Source of the DNA: Pollutibacter sp044353505
GTDB lineage: Bacteria > Bacteroidota > Bacteroidia > Chitinophagales > Chitinophagaceae
Reading direction: 5' to 3'
Assembly (NCBI GenBank): GCA_044353505.1
Contig: JBILBU010000006.1
Location: forward strand, 1-64,000
Length of the DNA stretch: 64,000 bases
Shown here: positions 6,339-15,688 of the stretch, piece after piece
Layout of the letters: the number at the start of each line of letters is the position of its first letter
Numbering within the stretch: the stretch's first letter is position 1
Program-made: the position numbers and the translations under genes
Notes under the pieces: generated by a model
The model's database searches: none
The model's input: only the letters and a program-made list of their open reading frames with translations
What the model was told of the DNA's origin: nothing

Positions 6339-7704
6339 CAATTTAGGGCTCAATGAAATGATGAGCCCAAAGGATGAAAAACTAGCGGAGGTTATAAATA
6401 ACCTCCCAGCACCAATTCGATCTGTCTTAAGAGAATTTGAAACATCTACAGATAAAGTGATGGCTTTGTATGCGGTCACTGGTTTGACAAGTGCATTAGT
6501 ACCACATGTATGGGTTAATTACGGTGATACGAAGAATTTTATGCCGTTGATGGTTCTGATCGCTTTTCCTCCTGGATCAGGCAAAGGCAAATTGGCATTA
6601 TTGGTTAAGCTTGTAAGGGGTATTGTCAAAGAACAACTGGAGGGAAATAGCTTACTTAGGCTTAAGTATATCCAACAAAAACATTTGTATGATAAATCCT
6701 TAAAAAGTGGGACACCAATTGACCCTCCTAAAAAACCTGCGTACCCGTTATTACTTATTCCTGGGAATATAACAGCATCTAAACTGACAGAACAGCTTGA
6801 TGAAAATAATGGGAATATGGTTGTGTTGATATTCGAAAGTGAAATTCACGCATTGACTAATATGATGGGGAATGCACAATTTGGGAAGGACACTTCAATG
6901 ATGCTCAGAAAAGTTTTTCACACAGAAGGAATTTCAATAATGAGGAAAGGTGGGGACCATTACGATATCGAAAATCCAAAACTAGCTCTAGTTCTCACTG
7001 GGACACATTCACAGATACCTAGCCTCTTTAATACAAATAAGGATGGTTTAATATCTCGTTTTCTAGTTGTAATGGGAGATGCCCCTTTAATTTGGAAAGA
7101 CGTCCAGCCTTGTGAAACATGTGAGCCTGCGAATGCACATTTTGAAAAGCTTTCATCATTGTATTACTCATTATATAAGCATTTCAAAAATCGTACAGTT
7201 GAATTTAAGTTGCAACAGGAGCATTGGGATGTAATAAATGAGTTTGGAAAAACACGACTTCAAGAAAGTTTTGAACAGGCTGGAGAAAATGCTACAAGTA
7301 TCGCCAAACGACATGCTTTAATGATCGCACGGATTGCAGGTGTTTTTTCAATGATCAGATACTTTGAAAACAAATGTGAGGATGAGATTTACTATTGCAA
7401 TGATCTTGACTTTCAATCAGCCTTATGGATGGCTGAAGAGTCTTATGAATGCAGTCTTCGCATGCTCCTAAGTCTTCCAGGAGAAAAATCTTTAGATGGT
7501 GAACGCTTGGAGGAATTTTTTTTAATGCTCCCCTCTATGTTTCAAAGACGAGAGCTTTCTCCATTGGAAAAATCCTTGAATATCAGTAATAGCACAATGA
7601 GTCGTCTTCTTAAAAAGTTGGTTGATACTGGCAGATTGGCGACACCTAAGAAGGGTGTTTATCAAAAAATAGAGGTGACATATCTGACTGATGACATATC
7701 CTAA
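6328..7704 (+). CDS. DUF3987 family P-loop protein
   Basis: The 458-residue protein fits DUF3987 (YfjI-like), a helicase/primase-associated ATPase family common in integrative elements and satellites of Bacteroidota. A Walker A-like PPGSGKGK is at about residues 82-89, and an acidic segment VLIFESEIHAL follows near 165-175. A C-terminal winged-helix-like tail (LNISNSTMSRLLKKLVDTGRL) is visible. It probably takes part in replication of the excised element. It overlaps the HTH gene by 11 bp and is closed by a terminator at 7714-7750. The biochemical role of the family is not well established. Confidence 0.8.
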   Translation: MVGNNLGLNEMMSPKDEKLAEVINNLPAPIRSVLREFETSTDKVMALYAVTGLTSALVPHVWVNYGDTKNFMPLMVLIAFPPGSGKGKLALLVKLVRGIVKEQLEGNSLLRLKYIQQKHLYDKSLKSGTPIDPPKKPAYPLLLIPGNITASKLTEQLDENNGNMVVLIFESEIHALTNMMGNAQFGKDTSMMLRKVFHTEGISIMRKGGDHYDIENPKLALVLTGTHSQIPSLFNTNKDGLISRFLVVMGDAPLIWKDVQPCETCEPANAHFEKLSSLYYSLYKHFKNRTVEFKLQQEHWDVINEFGKTRLQESFEQAGENATSIAKRHALMIARIAGVFSMIRYFENKCEDEIYYCNDLDFQSALWMAEESYECSLRMLLSLPGEKSLDGERLEEFFLMLPSMFQRRELSPLEKSLNISNSTMSRLLKKLVDTGRLATPKKGVYQKIEVTYLTDDIS

Positions 7705-7713
7705 AATTCAAAT

Positions 7714-7750
7714 GCACCATGGCTTGAAACGGCTGTGGTGCTATTTTTTA
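7714..7750 (+). terminator. Terminator after the DUF3987 gene
   Basis: GCACCA (7714-7719) pairs with TGGTGC (7736-7741), with additional GC pairing inside, followed by TATTTTTTA. It lies 9 bp after the DUF3987 stop codon and separates that operon from the DUF5131 gene. Confidence 0.7.
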
Positions 7751-7766
7751 AATCAAAACAAGTATA

Positions 7767-8582
7767 ATGTTTAAATCACATATTCAATGGTGCGACTACA
7801 CGCACAATTTTTGGCACGGGTGCAGAAAGTTAGGCATAGAATGTGCCAAATGCTATTTGTACAGAGATAAGCGTAAGCAAGGGCAAGATGCCTCATTCAT
7901 CTATCGCCTTCTTGATCAGACATTTTTTAAGCCTCTATTTTGGAAAGAATCAGGTAGAGTTTTCACTTGTTCTTATTCAGATTTCTTTCTTGAACAAGCA
8001 GATTGTTGGAGAGCTGATGCCTGGGATGTCATAAAAAGAACTCCTTGGCTCACTTGGATGATACTTACAAAGAGACCGGAAAGAATAAAAGCTTGCCTCC
8101 CTCCTGATTGGGGCCAAGGATGGGATAATGTTTGGTTGGGGGTTTCTGTTGGTATACAGTCGTCCTTTCACAGAGCAAAAACACTCGCAGAAATCCCAGC
8201 TAAAATTCGATTTATCTCTGCTGAGCCACTGCTTGAGGAACTAGATTTCTTTATTGAAGAGAATGGCAAACTGTTGATGTCAGATTTTCAATGGGTCATT
8301 TTAGGCGGAGAAAGTGGAGATGAGTTTGGTCCCTATAAATATAGGCCCTGTCAAATAAGCTGGATTGAAAAAGCTGTTACCCAATTAAGGACCATTCCTA
8401 ATACGGCAATTTTCGTGAAACAGTTTGGATCACATCTGAAAAATGAAATGGGCTTAAAAGGGCATCATGGTGGGGATCCTTTAGAATGGCCTACCCACTT
8501 AAGAATTACAGAGCACCCAGATGATTACAACCCTGATGACAGACCAGAGAATAAGTCATCAGTCAAATATGTCAAGCAGTAA
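7767..8582 (+). CDS. DUF5131 (phage Gp37/Gp68) family protein
   Basis: This 271-residue protein begins with the family's signature: WCDYTHNFWHGC, then C-x2-C (ECAKCY), giving three cysteines that recall a radical-SAM-like metal site. Further conserved parts are WMILTKRPERI, VWLGVSVG, ISAEPLLEEL, WVILGGESG and VKQFGSHL. Members are found in phages and mobile elements, some next to a three-Cys-motif partner; no such partner is visible here. The chemistry is not known to me. It is followed 29 bp downstream by a small acidic protein and then a terminator. Confidence 0.85.
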   Translation: MFKSHIQWCDYTHNFWHGCRKLGIECAKCYLYRDKRKQGQDASFIYRLLDQTFFKPLFWKESGRVFTCSYSDFFLEQADCWRADAWDVIKRTPWLTWMILTKRPERIKACLPPDWGQGWDNVWLGVSVGIQSSFHRAKTLAEIPAKIRFISAEPLLEELDFFIEENGKLLMSDFQWVILGGESGDEFGPYKYRPCQISWIEKAVTQLRTIPNTAIFVKQFGSHLKNEMGLKGHHGGDPLEWPTHLRITEHPDDYNPDDRPENKSSVKYVKQ

Positions 8583-8611
8583 ATTTTTAATAAACACTAA
8601 AAAAAAAACAA

Positions 8612-8926
8612 ATGAACAAGCACCGTAAATTAGAAGTACAGATTCGTCAAGGAGAATTGGAGATTTATGAATGGTCAGATTTGGATATAAGCCACCCTGA
8701 CTGTTATGAAGAGACACCAGTTCATTTAACACTTGAAGAGGCTGTTGAGACAATTGAGATGGAGGGATTTGGCAAAAATCTTTCCAAATTCATTGTTGAA
8801 TTAACCGGATATTCATGGATTGACAAAGAGTATCTGGACACAGTGGTCAAATTTATGCGAGAAAATCTCAAAGAGAGTAACATTTCTTGGGAAGAGACAC
8901 TTCATTATTTAGAAGGACTCAAATAA
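8612..8926 (+). CDS. Small acidic hypothetical protein
   Basis: A 104-residue, Glu-rich, soluble protein that I do not recognise. Start ATG 8612 follows an A-rich leader. It is 29 bp after the DUF5131 gene and 20 bp before a strong terminator, so the two form a transcription unit. Acidic small proteins of mobile elements can be DNA mimics or inhibitors, but nothing in the sequence proves this. Confidence 0.65.
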   Translation: MNKHRKLEVQIRQGELEIYEWSDLDISHPDCYEETPVHLTLEEAVETIEMEGFGKNLSKFIVELTGYSWIDKEYLDTVVKFMRENLKESNISWEETLHYLEGLK

Positions 8927-8945
8927 CTATGACAGCTTAGATCTT

Positions 8946-8979
8946 ATCCCCTTCAGTTCATTCTGGAGGGGATTTTTTT
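8946..8979 (+). terminator. Rho-independent terminator
   Basis: ATCCCCTTCAG (8946-8956) pairs with CTGGAGGGGAT (8963-8973) with one mismatch and a 6-base loop, followed by seven T. It ends the DUF5131 unit and isolates the secreted-protein block downstream. Confidence 0.9.
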
Positions 8980-9131
8980 GTATTTAGCTTTTAAGTGACA
9001 ATACACTGCTTTCTTTCAGGTTGGCATATATTAAAATAATTCATATACGATTTCATTAGTTTGTGCTTGTTCTCTTTAAAAGTAACATTTGGGAATGTTA
9101 TATTCATCATTTTTGTACTAAATTGTATAAT

Positions 9132-9596
9132 ATGATAAAAGGAATGATCTTATTTTTCTCAGTATTTATCTTTTCTTCATTTAACACAAGCAACAGTTAC
9201 CAAACCGAATGTGTTTCACTTGGAACAGATGGTTATGTAACGCTAAAAATTTGGGACACAAGAGAAGGGGCAAATTATTCACCAAAACAAGCAAGGAAAG
9301 ATGCAATTCATGCAATCTTGTTTTCTGGAATTGCTGGATATAATGGATGTTCTACTCAACCTCCAATTTTAAATAAGGTTGATGAGCAGATGGCGTTTTC
9401 TAGAATTTCTAAAAGCTTTTTTGCAAAAAAAGGTAATTGGACGACTTTTACCAGAAGTTCTGCAGTTGAAACTACATTACCTAGCTTAATATCAAAAAAG
9501 AACTGGAAGGTATATCAGGTATCTGTTTCAAAAAATGAACTGCGAAGCTATCTGGAAGAACAAAAAATTATAAAATCACTTTCAAATGGATTTTAA
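9132..9596 (+). CDS. Hypothetical exported protein
   Basis: I chose ATG 9132 because it begins with a short signal peptide (MIKGMILFFSVFIFSSFNTSNS); an upstream TTG start would add a hydrophilic stretch before it. The mature protein (about 130 residues) contains VTLKIWDTREGANYSPKQARKDAIHAILF. This beta-strand followed by an Ala-rich helix recalls the LPP20/FlgT-N-like domain of the larger proteins downstream, but the likeness is weak. It is the first gene of the block 9132-17823 and is separated from the DUF6175 gene by 1 bp. Confidence 0.65.
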   Translation: MIKGMILFFSVFIFSSFNTSNSYQTECVSLGTDGYVTLKIWDTREGANYSPKQARKDAIHAILFSGIAGYNGCSTQPPILNKVDEQMAFSRISKSFFAKKGNWTTFTRSSAVETTLPSLISKKNWKVYQVSVSKNELRSYLEEQKIIKSLSNGF

Positions 9597-9597
9597 T

Positions 9598-10557
9598 ATG
9601 TCGAAAAAACAACACTTACTTTTAACTCTTTGCCTGCTTTTCATTTCATTCGCTGGTTTTTCACAAGCAAAAAAGCCAACATTGATGATTCTCCCAAGTG
9701 ATAACTGGTGTGAGCAGAGGTATTTCATGACTGAATTTGACAATCAGGGGACTAAGCAAAAAGTACCAAACTATAAACAGGCATTTCAGGAGGATTCTGA
9801 GATTGGACAAGTGATTTCAAAGATTGGTTCATTGATGAATGATCGAGGTTTTCCATTAAAGGATGTAGAACAGGAATTAAAGAATATTGAGGCGCGTACA
9901 GCGGAGGATAATGTGACTGCCAGTGTTGCTTCCGGGTCAGGCCTTGCAGAAAGTCCACTTGACATATTAAAAAATAAAGCAAAGGCTGATATCATATTAC
10001 AGATATGGTGGAAGGTTACCAAAACTGATAACGGGAAAGTTGTTTCTTTTGTACTAGAGGCATTGGATGCATACACGAGTAAGATGGTTGCAGCTTCGAG
10101 CGGGAACAGTGCTCCTTATAAATCTGACGTAATTAACCCAGTTATTTTAGAGGGTGCAGTGCTAGCCAATATTGATCCATTTGCAGCTCAGCTTCAGCGC
10201 CATTTTGATGATATGTTCGCAAATGGAAGAGAGATTAAGCTGTCAGTAAGAAGGTGGACAAATTGGGATAAAAATTTAGAAACAGAGGTTGATGGTGATG
10301 AAATAAGGAATAAGATTTATGATTGGCTTGAAAAGAACGCTGTAAAAGGAAAGTTTAATGAGACAAATTCAAGTGAGAATCGAATTGATTATGAGCAGGT
10401 GCGTATTCCAATTTTTGATGATCGAAATAGAGCAATAGATGCTAGGCAGTTTGGAATAGGACTGCAAAAGTATTTAAAATCACCTCCATTAAATTTTGAT
10501 GTAAAGCTCATGACACGTGGCTTAGGCGAAGCGATATTAGTATTAGGTGAAAAATAA
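9598..10557 (+). CDS. DUF6175 family exported protein
   Basis: The protein (319 residues from ATG 9598) starts with a signal peptide ending in FAGFSQA. The conserved part follows directly: PTLMILPSDNWCEQRYF, then SEIGQVISKIGSLMNDRGFPLKDVEQELKNIE and a central AKADIILQIWWKV, which I recognise as DUF6175. The fold may be related to CsgG/LpoB-like periplasmic domains, since the pattern of predicted strands with a residue set on resisting mutation (ADIILQI) is similar; this is an inference. The start is 1 bp after the previous gene and the next gene begins 5 bp downstream, so they form an operon. Role unknown. Confidence 0.75.
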   Translation: MSKKQHLLLTLCLLFISFAGFSQAKKPTLMILPSDNWCEQRYFMTEFDNQGTKQKVPNYKQAFQEDSEIGQVISKIGSLMNDRGFPLKDVEQELKNIEARTAEDNVTASVASGSGLAESPLDILKNKAKADIILQIWWKVTKTDNGKVVSFVLEALDAYTSKMVAASSGNSAPYKSDVINPVILEGAVLANIDPFAAQLQRHFDDMFANGREIKLSVRRWTNWDKNLETEVDGDEIRNKIYDWLEKNAVKGKFNETNSSENRIDYEQVRIPIFDDRNRAIDARQFGIGLQKYLKSPPLNFDVKLMTRGLGEAILVLGEK

Positions 10558-10562
10558 TAATT

Positions 10563-11510
10563 ATGAAAAAAATCCTTTTTGTTTTTGCGCTTATTTTAAG
10601 TTGCAATGTTCATTCGCAGTCGAATGATTTGAATAGAATTATTTTAAACGCGTTTGTGATTGATCATGAAAATAAGCTTCCTCAAGAAGCAAAAACATAC
10701 CTGCAAACTAAACTAGAGCAAATTGCATCTGGTAATGGTATTGGTGGAGATTCATTCAACCCTAGGTTCATTATCGCAGCTAAGGTTATTACTCAGACCA
10801 AGGATATTATTGCAGGACCGCCCCAAATTATGGCATTGAATTTGGATGTAATTTTTTATATAGGCGATGCTGTTGATAACCAGATTTATTCAAACACCTC
10901 AATGAGTGTAAAGGGTGTGGGTACGAATGAAAACAAGGCTTTGATCAATGCTATTCAGCAGATTTCAACTAAGAATAAAGCCTTTACAGACCTGGTGAAT
11001 GTGGGGAAAACAAAAATCCTGAACTATTATACAGAAAAATGTGATTTTATCACACAAAAAGCAAAAACACTTTCGCAACAGCAAAAATATGATGAGGCAA
11101 TATATGAATTAATGCAAGTGCCTGAAGTTTGTAAAACTTGCTATGAAAAATGTATGACCTCAGTGCAACCTATCTTCCAGACTAAAATTGATAGAGAGGC
11201 CACGTTAGTCCTAAATCAGGCAAAAAATTCTTGGATTGCTAGTCCTAACAGCAAAGGAGCCGAAGATGTTGCTTCTCTTTTAGTAAATATTGACCCATCT
11301 TCATCGGCATATAAAAACGCACTTGCCTTTTCTGAAATTGTAAGAAAAAAAATAGAGGCTGATGAAAAGAGAGATTGGGATTTCAAAATGCAGAAATATG
11401 TTGATGGAGTAAAATTGGAACAACAGAGATTGGATGCGATAAGACAGGCAGCAGTAGCATATTATAAAAATCAACCCAAAACAATAGTATACAACCGACT
11501 AATTTGGTAA
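10563..11510 (+). CDS. Hypothetical exported protein (LpoB/TolB-N-like first half)
   Basis: The 315-residue protein has a signal peptide (to about residue 19, VHSQS). Residues 20-140 alternate strands and helices (PRFIIAAKVITQ, GPPQIMALNLDVIFYIGD, VKGVGTNENKALINAIQQI), as in periplasmic CsgG/LpoB-like domains. Residues about 150-200 form a tetratricopeptide-like helical pair containing four cysteines (CDFITQ, CKTCYEKC). The C-terminal part is helical and charged. It lies 5 bp after DUF6175 and 2 bp before a small gene, so it belongs to the same operon. I know no assigned function; the domain comparison is inference. Confidence 0.6.
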   Translation: MKKILFVFALILSCNVHSQSNDLNRIILNAFVIDHENKLPQEAKTYLQTKLEQIASGNGIGGDSFNPRFIIAAKVITQTKDIIAGPPQIMALNLDVIFYIGDAVDNQIYSNTSMSVKGVGTNENKALINAIQQISTKNKAFTDLVNVGKTKILNYYTEKCDFITQKAKTLSQQQKYDEAIYELMQVPEVCKTCYEKCMTSVQPIFQTKIDREATLVLNQAKNSWIASPNSKGAEDVASLLVNIDPSSSAYKNALAFSEIVRKKIEADEKRDWDFKMQKYVDGVKLEQQRLDAIRQAAVAYYKNQPKTIVYNRLIW

Positions 11511-11512
11511 TC

Positions 11513-11755
11513 ATGGCAAAAACAAAAAGAATAAATAAAAAACATTTTATAATATACAACAACGGTGGGGTGATTAGTGCTACAACCCCAAAAGACTGGG
11601 CGAGGGCTAATCAAGATTATTTTCCAAAATTCAGTTTTGTAGACTCTAAGAATACGCCAACTGTAGAAGTTATAGAAAAGCGATTAAGCAAACTTGGCTT
11701 CTCAGAGGTTAATAATTCTGAAATCGTTATATTTTATACTTACAAAAACATTTAA
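11513..11755 (+). CDS. Small hypothetical protein in secreted-protein operon
   Basis: ATG 11513 gives 80 residues, basic at the start (MAKTKRINKKHF) and without a signal peptide. It contains WARANQDYFPKF and a helix with EVIEKRLSKLGF. It lies 2 bp after the preceding gene, and its stop codon abuts the next start (11756). A small cytoplasmic protein between exported ones may be a regulator or chaperone, but I do not recognise it. Confidence 0.6.
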   Translation: MAKTKRINKKHFIIYNNGGVISATTPKDWARANQDYFPKFSFVDSKNTPTVEVIEKRLSKLGFSEVNNSEIVIFYTYKNI

Positions 11756-13060
11756 ATGAAGCAATTATTACTAATTTTTTTATTGTTTCTAGCTACTAAT
11801 AGTGATGCCCAAGAAGGTCAAATTGTGACATTGAGCGTAGTAGGTCAGGGTAAATCAATTGATGAGGCTCGAACTAATGCATTGCGTTCTGCAATTGAGC
11901 AAGCTTTTGGTGCTTTCATTTCTTCAAATTCTAAGATCATAAATGATAGTTTAGTACAAGATGAAATTATCTCAATAAGTAATGGTAATATTGAAAGCTT
12001 TGAGGTATTGGGTGAAGATAAAATTTCAGATGGGGATTATATTTCCAGCCTTAGAGTTAAAGTATCTATAAGTAACCTTGCTAAATTTAGTGAATCTCAC
12101 GGGACAAAAGTGGAATTTGGAGGAGAGCTTTTTGCATATAAAATAAAATTAAAAAAGTTTAATTACGAGCAAGAGTTAAAAGCAATAAAAGATTTGAGAC
12201 TTATGTTAAGTCAAATTTCTAAAAAAATATTTGATTATGAAATTAGTACAAAGGAACCTGTTAGTGTTAATGGTTCTGCAAATGCCATGTGGAATATTAG
12301 ATCTCAAATTAATATTACTCCAAACCCCAATTTGGTAACTTATATTAATCTTTTAAAAAACACTTTAACTAGTATTGCTTTAAAAGAAAATGATATTGGA
12401 GAATATAAAAATCAGGGAATTACTACTTTTCCTGTTGACTTTGTTGGTGATATGGATGATAATAAACTTCTTTTTAAATTTATTAATCGCGATAATAATA
12501 ATATTCAAAACCAACTTTTGCATAATTTGTACTTTAGAAATCCATTATCAATCATATCTATTTTTGAAATAATATTAGATCTGAAAAGATCTGTTTTTAA
12601 TTTTGAAGTCAATAATGGAATATCAACAATTAATGGCTCTGAAATTTTGGAATATTACAATTGTATGTATTCAGGATTACGAAATTATGAAGATGGAACA
12701 GGTACTTGTAAAGGGCGGTTCGGCCTTACTGAAAGAAATAGTAATATAGAAATAATTAATGACAGAAAAATATTGTCTTTAACTTCTCCTGCAAGGAATT
12801 CAGGCAATGTTATAAAGCCTGGTGAGCCCATAAGATTGATTTCAGATTTACATATTGGAGATTTGCAATATTTTTTAGATTACGCATATCGCCGAGAGGG
12901 TGCTTTATTTGATCAATTAAGTGGTGGGATGGCGATATACTTGAACGATTTTAATATACAATCGGTTTTACAGATAGTTATGATCGAAAAGAGAGCTGAA
13001 GAAGAAATTATGAAAATTAAGCAATATCAAATTAAACCCCAAACAGAGTCTTATAAATGA
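11756..13060 (+). CDS. LPP20/FlgT-N-like domain protein, paralogue 1
   Basis: A 434-residue exported protein with signal peptide MKQLLLIFLLFLATNSDA. Residues about 25-105 form the domain shared by three genes here: VVGQGKSIDEARTNALRSAI, then EQAFGAFISS, KIINDSLVQDEI and SNGNIESFEVL. This pattern resembles the LPP20/FlgT N-terminal family of envelope proteins. The middle part (110-290) aligns with the protein at 15904 (FGGELFAYKIK; KEPVSVN; NPNLVTYINLLK). The protein ends with KIKQYQIKP, matching KISKYSIKP in the longer paralogue, which continues with a DUF1566-like domain absent here. The start codon abuts the stop codon of the previous gene. Function unknown. Confidence 0.7.
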   Translation: MKQLLLIFLLFLATNSDAQEGQIVTLSVVGQGKSIDEARTNALRSAIEQAFGAFISSNSKIINDSLVQDEIISISNGNIESFEVLGEDKISDGDYISSLRVKVSISNLAKFSESHGTKVEFGGELFAYKIKLKKFNYEQELKAIKDLRLMLSQISKKIFDYEISTKEPVSVNGSANAMWNIRSQINITPNPNLVTYINLLKNTLTSIALKENDIGEYKNQGITTFPVDFVGDMDDNKLLFKFINRDNNNIQNQLLHNLYFRNPLSIISIFEIILDLKRSVFNFEVNNGISTINGSEILEYYNCMYSGLRNYEDGTGTCKGRFGLTERNSNIEIINDRKILSLTSPARNSGNVIKPGEPIRLISDLHIGDLQYFLDYAYRREGALFDQLSGGMAIYLNDFNIQSVLQIVMIEKRAEEEIMKIKQYQIKPQTESYK

Positions 13061-13064
13061 TTTT

Positions 13065-13142
13065 GTTGTTGAGTTGAAAAAGGACCCATCAAAATCAGAA
13101 AGTATTCTAAATCGAATTTATATTAGTATCTGTCTTTTATAA
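13065..13142 (+). pseudogene. Remnant of a 161-aa protein gene paralogue
   Basis: In the frame starting at 13065 this reads VVELKKDPSKSESIL-NRI-YISICLL-stop. The gene at 15007 encodes VVELKKDPSKSESILSRI in its middle and ends YVYFRIIK. The remnant therefore joins the middle and end of a paralogue and lacks the start and about 80 residues between. It is 5 bp after paralogue 1, showing that the gene pair was once duplicated here. Confidence 0.75.
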
Positions 13143-13155
13143 AAATCTTCAAATA

Positions 13156-14865
13156 GTGAAAGTTAATTTCAAGCCGTATAAATTTATATTAGCGTCAATT
13201 CTTTTTTGCTATTCTGCAAATGGACAAAACTTGCAAAAAAAATATGAAGAAGCTTACAGGTATTACGAAAAGAAAGAGTACAGTAAAGCAGAAGAAGTGT
13301 GTAGTCAAATTCTTTTAGCTGGGCCCAAGTCCGTTAAAGATTTAAACGATATATGGATTAATCATACTGCCGCATACTTAATGTATTTTATGTATCATGA
13401 TTCTACTAATGCAAATTTTAACTTGAAAATCAGCAAGGATTATTTGGATGTATCAAAGGAATACATTGATTTATTATTGTCAAAAGATTCGAAACTAAAG
13501 GAAAAATTGCAACCACGAATTAGAATGATCGACAGTATTGCGGCTACATTCATTCCAATAAAAGAGGCAAATATTACGACAGTAGATAATAAAAATAGTA
13601 TCAAAGCTGCGACACAAGAAACTCCTACATCAGCCACATCTAGTTCAAATGTTGTATTAGTTATAGCGGAAGGGCAAGGTAAAACTAAGGACTTAGCAGT
13701 AAATAATGCTTTGCGCAGTGCAATTGAAAAAACATTCGGAGCGTTTATATCAAGCAATTCAAAAATTGTAGATGATAACTTGATTAAGGATGAAATTGTA
13801 TCAATTTCAAACGGTAACATATTGAATTATGAAATCATTAGTCAGATAGAAAAAAACGAACTCTTTGCCGTTACAATCAGTGCTAATATATCTCCAGAGA
13901 ATATAATTATTAATGCAAATAAATCCGGTTCAACATTTGAGCTGAATGGCGGTGTTTACTATCAAAATATTTTGAAAGAAGAGTTTTATAAATCACAAGA
14001 ACCGATAGTATTAAAAAACTTTTTTGAACAATGGCAATCGGTAAATCTTTTTGACTACAAAGTTAATGAATTAGAAATGTTTCGCTATGTAGCACAGACG
14101 TCAGGCGAATTTTGGATGCCTCGTTTTTCACAATATCTCCGTTACGATTGGTGGGAATTTTATCAAAAAGATTTGATTCAGTATAATAATGAGCAATTGC
14201 TAGCTGAATTAACAAATGAGATTGAGCAAGAGCATAAGACAAGTTGGGATTATTTACCTAAAAAGTATATGGGAACTGAACTTTTTCAAATTCCTTATAT
14301 AATAAAGGTTACTACGAATGAAAACTATATTCAATTTATTAAATCATACGCAGAATTATTGCATATTCTCAGTATTAGAAATATTGAAGCTTATAAACTA
14401 AAATATGGTGAGCCATTTATCTTTTGGCATTTAGTTTATGATAAATTAATAGCTGCAATTCAATCTCGGTCACGTTATTCAGATCCTGTGTTGTATAGTA
14501 AGTTAGGTGCCATGATTCGAGATATACAGAACGGTCCCATCGCTTTACGAAATGAAGAGTCAGTAGAAATATTGTGTGATATCAATTCAATAGTTTTGAA
14601 CCAAAATAATTGCATGAATCTATACGTTGACGGAATTAAAAACTTAAGTTTTCCACCTGCTTTTCATTGTTTTTCGCGAGAAGGAGATCTTCCGAAATTC
14701 CGTAGATATTGTGGTGGAATTGAAGAATTTGAATTTCCTTATCCGACAGATCGTAGGGACTTTAATTTTGAAGTTTATTGTATTTTGACTTTCACAAAAG
14801 ATGAATTATCCAAATTAAACAAGAAAATATCTTTCGACTTTTCACTGCGTAATAAATCTTTTTAA
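13156..14865 (+). CDS. LPP20/FlgT-N-like domain protein, paralogue 2 with TPR-like start
   Basis: The start is GTG 13156, giving 569 residues with a signal peptide ending in YSANGQ. Residues about 25-115 look like tetratricopeptide helices (YEEAYRYYEKKEYSKAEEVC). After a Thr/Ser-rich linker comes the shared domain at about 170-255: VIAEGQGKTKDLAVNNALRS, EKTFGAFISSNSKIVDDNL and SISNGNILNYEII. The C-terminal 300 residues are unlike the other two paralogues (aromatic-rich, YLRYDWWEFYQKDL) and I do not recognise them. It is AT-rich, probably exported to the periplasm, and likely part of an envelope assembly with its neighbours. Confidence 0.7.
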   Translation: MKVNFKPYKFILASILFCYSANGQNLQKKYEEAYRYYEKKEYSKAEEVCSQILLAGPKSVKDLNDIWINHTAAYLMYFMYHDSTNANFNLKISKDYLDVSKEYIDLLLSKDSKLKEKLQPRIRMIDSIAATFIPIKEANITTVDNKNSIKAATQETPTSATSSSNVVLVIAEGQGKTKDLAVNNALRSAIEKTFGAFISSNSKIVDDNLIKDEIVSISNGNILNYEIISQIEKNELFAVTISANISPENIIINANKSGSTFELNGGVYYQNILKEEFYKSQEPIVLKNFFEQWQSVNLFDYKVNELEMFRYVAQTSGEFWMPRFSQYLRYDWWEFYQKDLIQYNNEQLLAELTNEIEQEHKTSWDYLPKKYMGTELFQIPYIIKVTTNENYIQFIKSYAELLHILSIRNIEAYKLKYGEPFIFWHLVYDKLIAAIQSRSRYSDPVLYSKLGAMIRDIQNGPIALRNEESVEILCDINSIVLNQNNCMNLYVDGIKNLSFPPAFHCFSREGDLPKFRRYCGGIEEFEFPYPTDRRDFNFEVYCILTFTKDELSKLNKKISFDFSLRNKSF

Positions 14866-15006
14866 TGTTTTAGTCAAACGGTTTAAATATCTCATTTATA
14901 TAATTGCTATTAAATTCTTCTTATCTCATCTTTGATAATTTCATTTGTATTTTTATTAAATTTCAATAAAAAATTCAATAAATGTATTTAAAACCTATAT
15001 TTTTTT

Positions 15007-15492
15007 ATGTTCACTTTAATATTTAATAGGCTCTTTATAATTCTACTTGCGCTTTTTGTATATATGGACACCTATACACAAGATTTTGGGGGAGATAAAG
15101 TTGGTATTGGAAACTTTGTTCGTCGAATGTACAATACTCAACCGTTCAATGGTGTTAAAATCTTACAGACTCAAGAGGGTATAGACTATATGGTATCTGT
15201 TGTGGAATTAAAGAAAGATCCCTCAAAATCTGAAAGTATTCTTAGTCGAATTGCCAGTGTAAAAGCTAAGGCTTATGCAAGTCAATACATTAATGGATCA
15301 AATATCAGCACTGATGTTTATGTAATAACTACAGAGGAGAAAGCTAAGGATAGTGTCATCACAAAAACAACAATGCAGGAGGTGTTCAAAGAAAGTTCTA
15401 TTGGTTTTGTAGATGGGATGGAGTTGTTAACGAAATTTGAAGCTCTGCGAGACACTGTTTTAGTTTATGTTTATTTTAGAATAATTAAATAG
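15007..15492 (+). CDS. Hypothetical exported protein, 161 aa
   Basis: The protein begins with a hydrophobic segment (LFIILLALFVYMD) that may be a signal peptide or anchor. The mature part contains VSVVELKKDPSKSESIL followed by RIASVKAKAYASQYINGS, a helix-strand pattern again reminiscent of LPP20-like domains. A decayed second copy is at 13065-13142. It is preceded by 141 bp of very AT-rich DNA without a gene (14866-15006), and a 62-residue gene follows 7 bp downstream. Function unknown. Confidence 0.65.
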   Translation: MFTLIFNRLFIILLALFVYMDTYTQDFGGDKVGIGNFVRRMYNTQPFNGVKILQTQEGIDYMVSVVELKKDPSKSESILSRIASVKAKAYASQYINGSNISTDVYVITTEEKAKDSVITKTTMQEVFKESSIGFVDGMELLTKFEALRDTVLVYVYFRIIK

Positions 15493-15499
15493 TAAGATA

Positions 15500-15688
15500 A
15501 TGGCGAAATGGTACAGAAAAAACGGAAGTGAAATTTCACCATGTATTATTGCTAAAGTGAAATATAAATTAGGAGTAACCTCTAAAATACCAAAAAATAC
15601 AAAAAACTGTTCTGATGCTTATTGGAATGAAGTTATGTCAATCGTGGCTAGAACATATAAAAAGAAATATAAAGCATTATTGAAATGA
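15500..15688 (+). CDS. Small basic hypothetical protein
   Basis: A 62-residue, strongly basic protein (MAKWYRKNGSEISPCIIAKV, then NEVMSIVARTYKKKYKALLK) 7 bp after the preceding gene. It could bind nucleic acid or be a toxin-like peptide, but there is no diagnostic motif. The arrangement of a small basic protein beside a larger exported one also occurs at 11513, although the two small proteins do not align visibly. Confidence 0.5.
   Translation: MAKWYRKNGSEISPCIIAKVKYKLGVTSKIPKNTKNCSDAYWNEVMSIVARTYKKKYKALLK

Noticed and set aside
12390..12572. Hydrophobic 60-aa frame inside paralogue 1
   Set aside because: Out-of-frame reading of AT-rich coding DNA.
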